Positions 24,492 to 32,512 of a stretch of DNA of 64,000 bases are shown here, piece by piece. The translations under genes and the position numbers were made by a program. Below the pieces are notes generated by a model. The model saw only the letters and a program-made list of their open reading frames with translations. It had not been told where the DNA came from and ran no database searches. Position 1 is the first letter of the stretch; each line of letters starts with the position of its first letter. The DNA is from an uncultured Alphaproteobacteria bacterium (lineage in GTDB: Bacteria; Pseudomonadota; Alphaproteobacteria; Micropepsales; Micropepsaceae), in the NCBI GenBank assembly GCA_902826695.1, contig CADEFU010000003.1:401230-465229 (forward strand), in the 5' to 3' direction.

Positions 24492-24995
24492 TCACGACAG
24501 CGGGCGCCAGGGCGAAAGCCGCGGCCACCATCGCCGCACGCCGCGGCAGTAGACTTCGTAGTCTTCGCCGAACATTTCACGCAGCGTCGGCTCCTCATAC
24601 ATCGTGACAAACGCTTGAAATCCAAGCCAAACCGCCGCCGCGCAAGCAAGTAGACGCCAATCGGAAAGAAGCAGCGCCCGGCCCAGTACGAGCGCGACGA
24701 CGGCCACGTACATCGGATTGCGCACATGCCGGTAGAGCCCCGTCACGACCAGATGTTTGGTCGGCAACACCGGCGCCGGCGTTCCAAGCCCCTGAAACGC
24801 AAAGCGGCCGAACGAGTCCATGAGAGCGAAAAGCCCCGCGGCGGCAAGCGCCGCCCCCGCCATCCGCGTCCATTCGCCCAGGAATGCCGGGCGCAACTCC
24901 CAGCCCGAAATCAACCATGGCAGCACGCCGGCTACCGTGCCGGGCGCCAGAATGAAGAAGATGGCCGAAGCAATGGCGGCTGAGACACGGTTCAT
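24492..24995 (-). CDS. Isoprenylcysteine carboxyl methyltransferase-like membrane protein
   Basis: A 167-residue integral membrane protein with about four helices. The signature GLYRHVRNPMYVAVVALVLG followed by EEPTLREMFGEDYEVY is that of the ICMT/PEMT family, which binds S-adenosylmethionine at this C-terminal region. Bacterial members methylate varied or unknown substrates. The ATG at 24995 is chosen; a TTG at 25022 is an alternative. Confidence 0.75.
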   Translation of the reverse strand: MNRVSAAIASAIFFILAPGTVAGVLPWLISGWELRPAFLGEWTRMAGAALAAAGLFALMDSFGRFAFQGLGTPAPVLPTKHLVVTGLYRHVRNPMYVAVVALVLGRALLLSDWRLLACAAAVWLGFQAFVTMYEEPTLREMFGEDYEVYCRGVRRWWPRLSPWRPLS

Positions 24996-25079
24996 GCAAT
25001 TCGCCGGAGAGGGGGCTCGCAATTCGAAAATGAGTTCCTATCTGCAAATTGTACAAGGCTTTCAACCGCAGCGGCATCC

Positions 25080-25457
25080 GTGAAGAAGAGACCGGTCATC
25101 ATCGCCCTAGAAGACGAGCGCACGCCGCCCTGGCTGATCAGCGCGTTCATCGTCTTGTTCGGCGTGACATTGGTCGCCGCTATGCCTGCACTCGCTGCAG
25201 CGGCCAAAGCCAGTCCAACCGCGGCCAGTAGCCACCGCGCCACGCCCGAACGCATCGCCATCCGGGCCAAAGTTACGATTTTCCGCGCTCTTCAGCCGAA
25301 AGCACCCGGCGGCCCCGACCTCTTCTCCCAGGTCTCCCTCCCGCCGCGTCCCATCGCTTTCGCTGTTGAGCGCATTTCTGCGCGCCTGATCGACAGAGGC
25401 GCCGCCATAGCCCAGCGCGGCACCCGATCCCGCGCACCTCCCGCCCACAACGCGTGA
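25080..25457 (+). CDS. Hypothetical membrane-anchored protein, uncertain
   Basis: A GTG-started 125-codon frame with one membrane helix near residues 18-40 (WLISAFIVLFGVTLVAAMPA) and an Ala/Pro/Arg-rich tail. Third-codon GC is high, as in neighbouring genes, and a bidirectional hairpin terminator lies 5 bp after its stop, which supports a plus-strand transcript. No ribosome-binding site is visible. An overlapping minus-strand frame (24992-25270) ends ATGA-overlapped with the methyltransferase start and competes with it. Confidence 0.35.
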   Translation: MKKRPVIIALEDERTPPWLISAFIVLFGVTLVAAMPALAAAAKASPTAASSHRATPERIAIRAKVTIFRALQPKAPGGPDLFSQVSLPPRPIAFAVERISARLIDRGAAIAQRGTRSRAPPAHNA

Positions 25458-25462
25458 AGCCA

Positions 25463-25493
25463 AAAGCGCCGTAGCCCAACAGCTGCGGCGCTT
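25463..25493. terminator. Bidirectional hairpin terminator
   Basis: AAAGCGCCG (25463-25471) pairs with CGGCGCTTT near 25485-25493. TTTT follows on the minus strand and TTTCTTCGTTTC on the plus strand. It lies 8 bp after the stop of the EF-hand gene (minus). Confidence 0.75.
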
Positions 25494-25501
25494 TCTTCGT
25501 T

Positions 25502-26053
25502 TCACTTGGGTGCTTTGCGTAACGACGTCCGCCGCGTCAGCTCTTCCGCGCTGATGATCCCGTCGCCGTTGCGATCGGCGCGCATCGCGAGCGCGCGGGT
25601 CTTGCCACCGAACTCGTCCGGCGTGACCACCCCGTCGAGGTTCCAATCGGCGATGCGCAGGGTATCGACGGTGTCGCGGTCCGATGGCGGGCGGCCGGGA
25701 TCGCGCCCCAGCGCGGCGGCTTTCACCTTCCACGCCTCGTACCGTGCGCGGCGGTCGGCCTTGCGCTTGTCGTTGTAGCGCAGGATCTCCGCCGCATCGA
25801 GCTTGCCGTCGCCGTTCGCATCCGCAGCACCGAACTGGGTCGTGATCCCCGCATCGATCTCGGACCGCGTGATGCTGCCGTTCTTGTCCGCGTCGAACGA
25901 AGCGAACCGCAAAGCGTTCGACGAAGTAGCGGATTGGGCGGCGGCGGGCCGCTTGGACCCGCCCCAGTTTGAGGCCAGCGCAATCGCGGCCACCCCCACC
26001 ACCAGCACGAAAGCCCCGGCCCCGACCATCGCCCATGTCTTGTTGATCATCAT
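25502..26053 (-). CDS. EF-hand calcium-binding protein
   Basis: A 183-residue protein with an N-terminal signal anchor (about 8-28) and four EF-hand loops: DADKNGSITRSE, DANGDGKLDAAE, DWNLDGVVTPDE and DRNGDGIISAEE. The first two and last two form pairs separated by a basic helix. All loops keep the Ca-coordinating Asp/Glu positions. It is exported or periplasm-facing and may sense or buffer calcium. It is divergent from the OmpR-type two-component operon, so regulation by that system is plausible. Confidence 0.88.
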   Translation of the reverse strand: MMINKTWAMVGAGAFVLVVGVAAIALASNWGGSKRPAAAQSATSSNALRFASFDADKNGSITRSEIDAGITTQFGAADANGDGKLDAAEILRYNDKRKADRRARYEAWKVKAAALGRDPGRPPSDRDTVDTLRIADWNLDGVVTPDEFGGKTRALAMRADRNGDGIISAEELTRRTSLRKAPK

Positions 26054-26231
26054 CTGCTTTCTCCTTGGCTATGAACCCGCGAACAGCCGCGGATCGGTTC
26101 ACAGATGCTGCGCCAAGCCCGCCCGTTTGGCGCGTTGGCGCTGGTCGCGAACTGTCGCGCGGCCGTTTTTCTGACACAGTTTGCGACAATGTTTCGCCAT
26201 CCACATCGAATGCTTCGGCCAAGATCACCGC

Positions 26232-26951
26232 ATGACCGTCGCAGGCCCACACATTCTGGTCGTTGACGACGCCCGCGAGATTCGCGAGCCGTTGATCAAG
26301 TACTTGCAGAAGAACGGCTACCGCGCGCTTGGCGCGGAAAGCGCAGCCACCGCGCGCAAGCACCTGCGCACCGGGGCCTTCGACCTTATCGTCCTCGACA
26401 TCATGATGCCCGGCGAAGACGGGCTGAGTTTCTGCCGCACCCTGCGCGAAACGAACGGCATCCCGGTCCTATTCCTGACGGCGCGCGGCGAGGATGTTGA
26501 CCGCATCCTCGGCATCGAGCTCGGCGCCGACGACTACATGGTCAAGCCGTTCAACCCGCGAGAGCTCATTGCTCGCATCGCGGCAATCCTGAAGCGCGTG
26601 CACGCTCCTCCGCCCAAACGCGAGCCGTCCAGCGGCCGCATCAAGTTCGACCGTTGGACCCTCGATGTCGCGAGCCGCGAACTCAGCGACGACAGCGGCA
26701 TCGGCATCGCGCTCTCGAGCGGGGAGTACCGCATGCTCTGCGCGCTGATCGAGCGTCCGAATCTCACGCTCACCCGAGACCAACTCCTCGACCTCACCCA
26801 AGGCCGCGACGCTGCCGCTTTCGACCGCGCGGTCGACAACGTGATGCTGCGCCTGCGCAAGAAGATCGAGCGCGACCCGCGCGACCCCAAGATCATCCGC
26901 ACCGTCTGGGGCGGCGGCTATATCTTTGTCGCTGAGCCGATCGCGGCATGA
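26232..26951 (+). CDS. OmpR-family response regulator
   Basis: A 239-residue regulator with receiver domain (HILVVDDAREIREPL; phosphoacceptor Asp in LIVLDIMMPGEDG near residue 56; Lys in DYMVKPFNPREL) and a C-terminal winged-helix domain (GEYRMLCALIERP, IIRTVWGGGYIF). The ATG at 26232 is used because it directly precedes the receiver core. The stop overlaps the kinase start (ATGA, 26948-26951). Confidence 0.92.
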   Translation: MTVAGPHILVVDDAREIREPLIKYLQKNGYRALGAESAATARKHLRTGAFDLIVLDIMMPGEDGLSFCRTLRETNGIPVLFLTARGEDVDRILGIELGADDYMVKPFNPRELIARIAAILKRVHAPPPKREPSSGRIKFDRWTLDVASRELSDDSGIGIALSSGEYRMLCALIERPNLTLTRDQLLDLTQGRDAAAFDRAVDNVMLRLRKKIERDPRDPKIIRTVWGGGYIFVAEPIAA

Positions 26952-28279
26952 GGGGCTGGCGCATTCCGCTCTGGCTTGAGCTCTCGGCTGCGATACTCCT
27001 CGCACTCCTCGCGTCGAACGCAATCACCTTTGCTATCGCCGAATACGATCGCGCGCAGGAAATCCGCGCCGAGCGCATGAGCGCCCTGGAAGACCGGCTC
27101 ACCGCGCTGATGGGCTTGATCGCGCGCCTTCCTGCCAGCGAACACGAAGCGCTGTTCAAGGTTGCTTCGGTTCGCCGCGAGCGCGTCTCGACAAGCGACA
27201 TCCCGCGCGTCGCGCTCAATGCCGAGCGGGACCCGTCTGCGGAGAAGAAGTTGAAAGCGGCACTAGGGTCCCTCGCAACGGCCGACGTTCGCGTCGCCAA
27301 GCGCGGCACACCCGAGATCCTCCCCTTCATGCCCAAGAAGCGTGGCGGCATTGAGCGCTTGAGCGTCGCCATCGCGCTGCCGGGCGAGCGTTGGTTGAAC
27401 GCAGAGTTCTTTTGGCCTGAGGGCGCAAATCTCCTGCCGGGACTTCTGCTATCGGCAGGTGTTGCCTCGCTCGCACTTATCGTCGTCGCGATCTGGTCGG
27501 CTTTTCGCTTGTCACGCCCGCTTCAGCGTCTCGCCCAAGCCTCCGCGAAGATGGCAGCAGGGCAGGCGGTCGAACCGATCCCCGAAACCGGCCCCGTCGT
27601 GCTCAAGACGGCGGCGCGTTCGTTCAACACCATGTCCCACCGCCTGATGGCGATGCTCGACAATCAGAAAGCGCTGCTTGGCGCGATTGCACATGATCTC
27701 CGCACGCCGATCACGTCGCTAAAGCTGAAGACGGAGTTCATCGACGATGCCGATGTCAGGCAGGGCATGCAGACGAGCCTCGACGAACTGCACGCGATGA
27801 CCGAAGCGGCTCTCACCGCCGCCCGCACCGGCATCGGTGAAGAGCAAGCGCGCGACGTAGACGTCGCCGCGCTTGTCGAAAGCGTGTGCAACGACCTGAC
27901 CGACCTCGGCCGCGACGTCGCGTTCGCGCCCGCCGGCGCAACGCCCGCGAAGTGCCGCCCCAACGATGTCAAACGCGCTGCCCGCAATCTGATCGAAAAC
28001 GCGGTCAAGTACGGCAAGCGCGCCCGCGTATCCGTTGAGCGCGCAGCTGAAGGCATCGCTGTCGTCGTCGATGATGACGGTCCGGGCCTGAAACCCAAAG
28101 ATATGGAGCGTGCCTTCGAACCGTTCGCGCGACTGGACGCCTCGCGCAATCGCGAAGCCGGTGGCTACGGTTTAGGCCTTACGCTCGCTCGCGCCGTCGC
28201 CCGCGCGCACAGCGGCGACGTCGCCCTCGTCAACCGCGAAGGCGGCGGCCTTCGTGCAACACTGACCATGGCCGCTTAG
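26948..28279 (+). CDS. Sensor histidine kinase
   Basis: A 443-residue membrane kinase. The first helix is at about residues 8-28, a periplasmic sensor segment of about 130 residues follows, and the second helix is near 160-180. Then come a HAMP linker, the H-box AIAHDLRTPITSLKLK, the N-box NLIENAVKYG, and ATP motifs DDDGPGLKP and GYGLGLTLARAVA. It phosphorylates the coupled OmpR-type partner. The signal is unknown; the divergent EF-hand gene hints at an ionic or envelope cue, but this is a guess. Confidence 0.92.
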   Translation: MRGWRIPLWLELSAAILLALLASNAITFAIAEYDRAQEIRAERMSALEDRLTALMGLIARLPASEHEALFKVASVRRERVSTSDIPRVALNAERDPSAEKKLKAALGSLATADVRVAKRGTPEILPFMPKKRGGIERLSVAIALPGERWLNAEFFWPEGANLLPGLLLSAGVASLALIVVAIWSAFRLSRPLQRLAQASAKMAAGQAVEPIPETGPVVLKTAARSFNTMSHRLMAMLDNQKALLGAIAHDLRTPITSLKLKTEFIDDADVRQGMQTSLDELHAMTEAALTAARTGIGEEQARDVDVAALVESVCNDLTDLGRDVAFAPAGATPAKCRPNDVKRAARNLIENAVKYGKRARVSVERAAEGIAVVVDDDGPGLKPKDMERAFEPFARLDASRNREAGGYGLGLTLARAVARAHSGDVALVNREGGGLRATLTMAA

Positions 28280-29064
28280 CGTTTCGGCGGCAACGGCACA
28301 AACCCGGATGTCCGCTGCACATACGCCGCGTAGCCGGGTTTCGACCGCGCAAGATGCCCCTCGACCGTCGGCACGCCCGAAAGGCTTGTCAGCAGATAGG
28401 TCATCAGCACCGGCCCCGGCAGTGCCCAAAGCCCGAACCCGGCCTCTGCCGCGACCAGCCAAAGCCCCCACCACACGCACGCATCGCCAAAGTAATTCGG
28501 ATGCCGCGTGTACCGCCAAAGTCCGTGATCGAGCACCTTGCCCGCATTCGCCGGATTGGCGCGAAAGCGCACCAGCTGCCAGTCGCCGATCGTCTCGAAC
28601 AAGATGCCGGTGACGCTGAGCGCGATACCGCACCACGCAAGCGCGCCGAGCGAAGGCAACGTCCCCATTGCGCCGAACTGCACCGGCAGACTGACGATCC
28701 ACTGCAACGGCGCCTGCAGTGCGAACACCATGACGAGTGCCGCCCACGCAAAGCTCCACCCGCGGCGCGCCTGCGCCTTCCCTAAGATCGCGGCATAGCG
28801 CCGGTCCACGCCGTGGCTACGCCAACGCCACAACAAATAGCCGCCGAGCCGCAAGCCCCAAATCGTGCACAGCCAAACCAGCGCCGTCGCATGTGGCGAC
28901 CCCGGCGCATTCATGTAGCTGACCCACGCCGTGACGACGAGCCCGAGCGCCCACCAGCTATCGATGAAGCTGACGTCCTTCAGCCGCAGCGAAACAAGCC
29001 AAAGCGCCAGGAAGCAAAGCACCGTAACAACGGCGTTGACGACGAGAAGAGCCGCGATCTCCAT
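28276..29064 (-). CDS. DUF1295 / steroid 5-alpha-reductase-like membrane protein
   Basis: A 262-residue protein with about six membrane helices and the DUF1295 signature LWRYTRHPNYFGDACVWWGLW, plus FVPLPPKR at the end. The family is related to steroid 5-alpha reductases and ICMT-type enzymes and binds NADPH or S-adenosylmethionine in different branches. Its ATG lies 2 bp after the stop of the P450 gene, so the two are co-translated and probably act on the same lipophilic substrate. Confidence 0.82.
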   Translation of the reverse strand: MEIAALLVVNAVVTVLCFLALWLVSLRLKDVSFIDSWWALGLVVTAWVSYMNAPGSPHATALVWLCTIWGLRLGGYLLWRWRSHGVDRRYAAILGKAQARRGWSFAWAALVMVFALQAPLQWIVSLPVQFGAMGTLPSLGALAWCGIALSVTGILFETIGDWQLVRFRANPANAGKVLDHGLWRYTRHPNYFGDACVWWGLWLVAAEAGFGLWALPGPVLMTYLLTSLSGVPTVEGHLARSKPGYAAYVQRTSGFVPLPPKR

Positions 29065-29066
29065 GC

Positions 29067-30317
29067 CTAGGGCGTGATCCTCACCGGCACCTCGGTAAAC
29101 CCGTGCACGAAGTTCGACCGGACGCGCACCGGCTCGCCTACCAACTCGATCCGCTTGAAGCGCTTCAAGATCTCTTCCCAGATGATTTTGAGCTGCATCT
29201 CGGCGACGCGGTTGCCCATGCAGCGGTGAATGCCGAAGCCGAACGAGATGTGATGCCGCGGATTGGCGCGGTCGATGATGAATTCGTCCGGCCGCTCGAT
29301 CTCGCTCTCGTCCCGGTTGCCTGAAATGTACCAAAGCACGACCTTGTCGCCCTTGCGGATCGTCTTGCCGCCGACGACGGCATCGGCGAGCGCTGTGCGG
29401 CGCATATGCGCGAGCGGCGTCTGATAGCGGATGATCTCCGACACCATCGAGGGGACAAGCTCCGGGTTCGCGCGGAGTTTGTCGTACTCCTTGGGGTTCC
29501 GATTGAGCTGCACCACGCCACTGGAGATCGAGTTGCGCGTCGTATCGTTGCCGCCGACGATCAAGAGCATCAGCGTCCCGAGATAAAGCATCGGGTCCTT
29601 GTGCATGTCCTTCGTCGACGGGCTGCGCGCCAATAGCGAGATGAAGTCGAAGCCCTGCTTGTCGCTGTTCACGCGCTCGTTCCAAAGTCGCGTGAAATAG
29701 GCAAGGCACTCCATCAAAATTTCCATCCGCTTTTCGCGCGGCAGCGTGGTGACGCCCACAGTCTCCGACGTAGTCGTGATGTCCGACCAATAAGGCAACA
29801 GATGCCGGTCCTTCCACGGGAAGTCGAACAACGTCGCCAACATCTGCGTCGTCAGCTCGATCGAAACTTTGTCCACCCAGTTGAACGTCTCGTTTATGGG
29901 CAACGCGTCTAAGATCTTGCCGGCGCGCTCGCGAATGATCGGCTCAAGCTCAGCCAGGCGCTGCGGATTGACCGCAGGGTTCACGGCCTTGCGATGCTCG
30001 TCGTGGATGGGCGGGTCCATCGCGATGAACATCGGCGGCCGGAACTCCGCCGGGGCGTCGCCGATCACGATGTCCGGATAGGATGAGAAGATGGCGGGGT
30101 TGGTCTCGATTTGCACGATGTCCTTGAACTTCGTGACCGACCAATAGGGCCCGAAGTCGCTGTTCGCGCAGTAGTGGATCGGGTCTTCCTTCCGCAGCCG
30201 CTTGAAATACTCCCAGTGCTCCTGCCGTTCGAACAGCTCCGCTTTGCTGACGTCGATCTGCGAAAGCGGCATCGACCAGGCTTGGCTCTTCCCCGACGTC
30301 TGAAAGGCAGCTGACAT
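29067..30317 (-). CDS. Cytochrome P450, CYP153-type hydroxylase
   Basis: A 416-residue soluble bacterial P450. It has the oxygen-binding I-helix LIVGGNDTTRNSISSGV, the ExxR motif in MVSEIIRYQTPLAHMRR, and the heme-binding loop FGFGIHRCMGNRVAEMQL with the proximal Cys. This last motif and the I-helix are characteristic of CYP153, which hydroxylates medium-chain alkanes, fatty acids or alicyclics at the terminal position. The usual ferredoxin and ferredoxin reductase partners are not next to it. It heads a two-gene operon with the DUF1295 protein. Confidence 0.9.
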   Translation of the reverse strand: MSAAFQTSGKSQAWSMPLSQIDVSKAELFERQEHWEYFKRLRKEDPIHYCANSDFGPYWSVTKFKDIVQIETNPAIFSSYPDIVIGDAPAEFRPPMFIAMDPPIHDEHRKAVNPAVNPQRLAELEPIIRERAGKILDALPINETFNWVDKVSIELTTQMLATLFDFPWKDRHLLPYWSDITTTSETVGVTTLPREKRMEILMECLAYFTRLWNERVNSDKQGFDFISLLARSPSTKDMHKDPMLYLGTLMLLIVGGNDTTRNSISSGVVQLNRNPKEYDKLRANPELVPSMVSEIIRYQTPLAHMRRTALADAVVGGKTIRKGDKVVLWYISGNRDESEIERPDEFIIDRANPRHHISFGFGIHRCMGNRVAEMQLKIIWEEILKRFKRIELVGEPVRVRSNFVHGFTEVPVRITP

Positions 30318-30376
30318 AAGTGCTTCCTCCGGCAGTTTATGTTTGCCCGGAGGTTAGGCGCCTACTGCGGCGTCGT

Positions 30377-31270
30377 CTAGACCGCCCAGACCGAAGCGAT
30401 GCGCCCAACTTCTGCGAGCACCGCTTGGTACCGGTCTTCGATGTCCTCGCTCGTCTGCGGTACGTTGAAGTAAGCGGCAACGACCAGCGGCGCGCGGTCC
30501 TTGGGCCATGCGATGGCGACATCGTTGTACTTGCCGACCTTGCCGTTCATGGCCGTGCCGGTCTTGTCACCCGCGGTCGATTCGGCAGGAAACCCAGCGC
30601 GCAATCGCTTGAGCCCGGTCTTTGTGTCGATCATCCATGCGCGCAGAGTCGTGGCTGCCTCGCGCGACAGCAACTCGCCCAGCAGAAGATTGCGAATTGT
30701 CTCGGCCATGGCCTTAGGCGTCGTCGTGTCGCGCTCGTCGTTCTCGACCCCGCCCGCATTCATCGCCGGCTCGTACCGGTCGAGCCGCGTGACGGTATCG
30801 CCGATGTCGCGGAAGAACTGCGTGAACCCGGCCGGCCCGCCGAGCTGCTTCACCAGCAGGTTGGCCGCCACATTGTCACTCGTCTTCTGCGCCGCCTCCG
30901 CGAGGTCGCGGATCGGCATCCCGCCCTTGTCGAGGTTTTTCTCGGTGACTGGTGCGTAGAACACCATGTCGTCCTTGCCATAGGGCACGACCGTGTCGAG
31001 CTTCAACTGGCCTTGGTCCGCCGCGCGCAAGATCGCCGCCGCAAGCGGCAGCTTAAACGTCGAACACATCGCAAATCGCTCGTCGGCGCGGTGCGAAAGC
31101 GTGCGCCCGCTTGCCGTGTCGATGACGTGAACGCCCAGCCGTCCACCCGACTTCTGCTCAAGGTCGATTAGCGCCCGCTTGTCGAGGTCGATCTTCGACC
31201 GCGCAGGCGCGGGGATGGCAACAAAAGCAGCCGAAGCCGCCAGAACAACGCGACGCGATACAGGTTTCAT
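30377..31270 (-). CDS. Class A beta-lactamase
   Basis: A 297-residue exported enzyme with a twin-arginine signal (SRRVVLAASAA). All class A motifs are present: Ser70-Thr-Phe-Lys73, Ser131-Asp-Asn133, Glu167 with Asn171 (omega loop), DTTTP, and Lys236-Thr-Gly238. Cys69 precedes the nucleophile as in several carbapenemases, but the partner Cys is not seen. It is thus a complete candidate penicillin/cephalosporin hydrolase; spectrum cannot be predicted. No LysR regulator is adjacent. Confidence 0.93.
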   Translation of the reverse strand: MKPVSRRVVLAASAAFVAIPAPARSKIDLDKRALIDLEQKSGGRLGVHVIDTASGRTLSHRADERFAMCSTFKLPLAAAILRAADQGQLKLDTVVPYGKDDMVFYAPVTEKNLDKGGMPIRDLAEAAQKTSDNVAANLLVKQLGGPAGFTQFFRDIGDTVTRLDRYEPAMNAGGVENDERDTTTPKAMAETIRNLLLGELLSREAATTLRAWMIDTKTGLKRLRAGFPAESTAGDKTGTAMNGKVGKYNDVAIAWPKDRAPLVVAAYFNVPQTSEDIEDRYQAVLAEVGRIASVWAV

Positions 31271-31318
31271 AGGCCAAAACGACCATAGTTCGGGTCGCTT
31301 CACCAGTGACTGAGGTCA

Positions 31319-31410
31319 CGCTCACCCGGGAGCGCGGGCTTCCAGCCCGCTCTTGCGGCAGTTCAGGTGGCCCTAAGGGCGGGCTGGAAGCCCGCGCTCC
31401 CGGGTGAGCG
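31319..31410. repeat. REPIN: paired inverted REP sequences
   Basis: Two 32-bp perfect inverted arms (31319-31350 and 31379-31410) flank 28 bp. Each arm carries the smaller palindrome GCGGGCTTCCAGCCCGC. This is the structure of a REPIN, a REP doublet mobilised by RAYT transposases. It lies between the convergent 5' side of the beta-lactamase gene and the 3' end of the SDR gene, so it may also form a strong hairpin in transcripts. A related singlet is at 62351-62381. Confidence 0.8.
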
Positions 31411-31430
31411 AACCTTCAAGACTTAGCGGC

Positions 31431-32396
31431 CTAAAACGCCCGCCAATGTCCGCTGGCGCGGTACTTATCGATGAACGCCTGTTCGTAAGCCTGCTCCGGC
31501 TCGCCCCGCACGAGCGCGTCCAGCGCATCGGCGTCCTTGCCGACCAGGATGCGCCAACGCTCTTCGCGTACGCCGTTCAGAATGATTGTCGCCGCCTCGG
31601 CCGCACTCGTCGGCGCATTCGCTTCGAACTGCCGCGCCATCTCCTGCATCATCTGCTGAATCTGCAGATCCGTCAGCGAGTCCGCGGGCATGCCCATGCC
31701 CTTAAGCGAGCGTCGCGCATCTTCGACTTCCTTAGGCGACATCTCGGCGATGCTACGCCCGGTCAAAACCTTGCGGGAGTTTTCGACAATCGAGGTCCCG
31801 ATATGCCCTGGCATCACGACAGACGCCTTGATGTGCGGTGCATTCAGCCGCAAGTCGGTAATGAGCCCTTCGGTGAACCCCTTCACCGCAAACTTTGCCG
31901 CGGGGTAGGCGGTGTGCGAGCGTGTCGGTCCCAGCGACGCCCAGAACCCGTTCACGCTCGACGTGTTGATGATGTGCCCCTCGCGCGCCTTCAGCAGCAT
32001 CGGCATGAACGCCCGGCATGAATAGTAGACGCCGTACCAACATACGTTGAACGTCTTCTCCCAATCCTCGCGCGGCGTGTTGATGAAGCTTGGTCCGCCG
32101 CCGATACCGGCATTGTTGAACAGCAGATTGATGTGATCCGTATCGAGCTCGCGCCCCACCGCATCCTTAAAGCGCAGGATCTGCTCTTCGCTCGACACGT
32201 CGGCGACGAACGTCATCACCCGCGTGCCCTGCGGGGCGTTCGACTGACACAGCCGCTTCGTCTCCGCCATGTTCTCCGCCGACACGTCGCACATGGCGAC
32301 CGTGCATCCCTCGGCGACGAGCTGCTTCGCCAGCTCGCGTCCCATACCCGTTCCGCCGCCCGTGATGACGGCAACCTTGCCTGCAAAGTCTTTCAT
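31431..32396 (-). CDS. Short-chain dehydrogenase/reductase
   Basis: A 321-residue SDR with cofactor motif TGGGTGMGRELAKQL, NNAGIGGG, and the catalytic TAYPAAKFAVKG (Tyr/Lys). The long C-terminal extension of about 70 residues after the substrate loop (DLQIQQMMQEMARQFEANAP) is typical of a group of aliphatic-alcohol dehydrogenases in proteobacteria. The likely reaction is NAD(P)-dependent oxidation of an alcohol to a ketone or aldehyde. It is divergent from the MFS gene. Confidence 0.88.
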   Translation of the reverse strand: MKDFAGKVAVITGGGTGMGRELAKQLVAEGCTVAMCDVSAENMAETKRLCQSNAPQGTRVMTFVADVSSEEQILRFKDAVGRELDTDHINLLFNNAGIGGGPSFINTPREDWEKTFNVCWYGVYYSCRAFMPMLLKAREGHIINTSSVNGFWASLGPTRSHTAYPAAKFAVKGFTEGLITDLRLNAPHIKASVVMPGHIGTSIVENSRKVLTGRSIAEMSPKEVEDARRSLKGMGMPADSLTDLQIQQMMQEMARQFEANAPTSAAEAATIILNGVREERWRILVGKDADALDALVRGEPEQAYEQAFIDKYRASGHWRAF

Positions 32397-32512
32397 GAAA
32401 TGTCTCCTATCGCGGCACTCTAACAGCGAGGCCCACATTGCGCGCAAGAGCGATTGCGGGTTACGGTCGAACGAAGCACAGGGCACACGAGAACGGCCCG
32501 GCGGGAGGACGA

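Noticed and set aside
24992..25270. A minus-strand frame whose stop overlaps the methyltransferase ATG
   Set aside because: The overlap looks like coupling, but codon bias favours the plus-strand frame at 25080-25457 and the terminator position fits that frame.
25107..26363. A 418-codon minus-strand frame over the EF-hand region
   Set aside because: It is out of frame with the four conserved EF-hand loops and reads through the terminator at 25463-25493.
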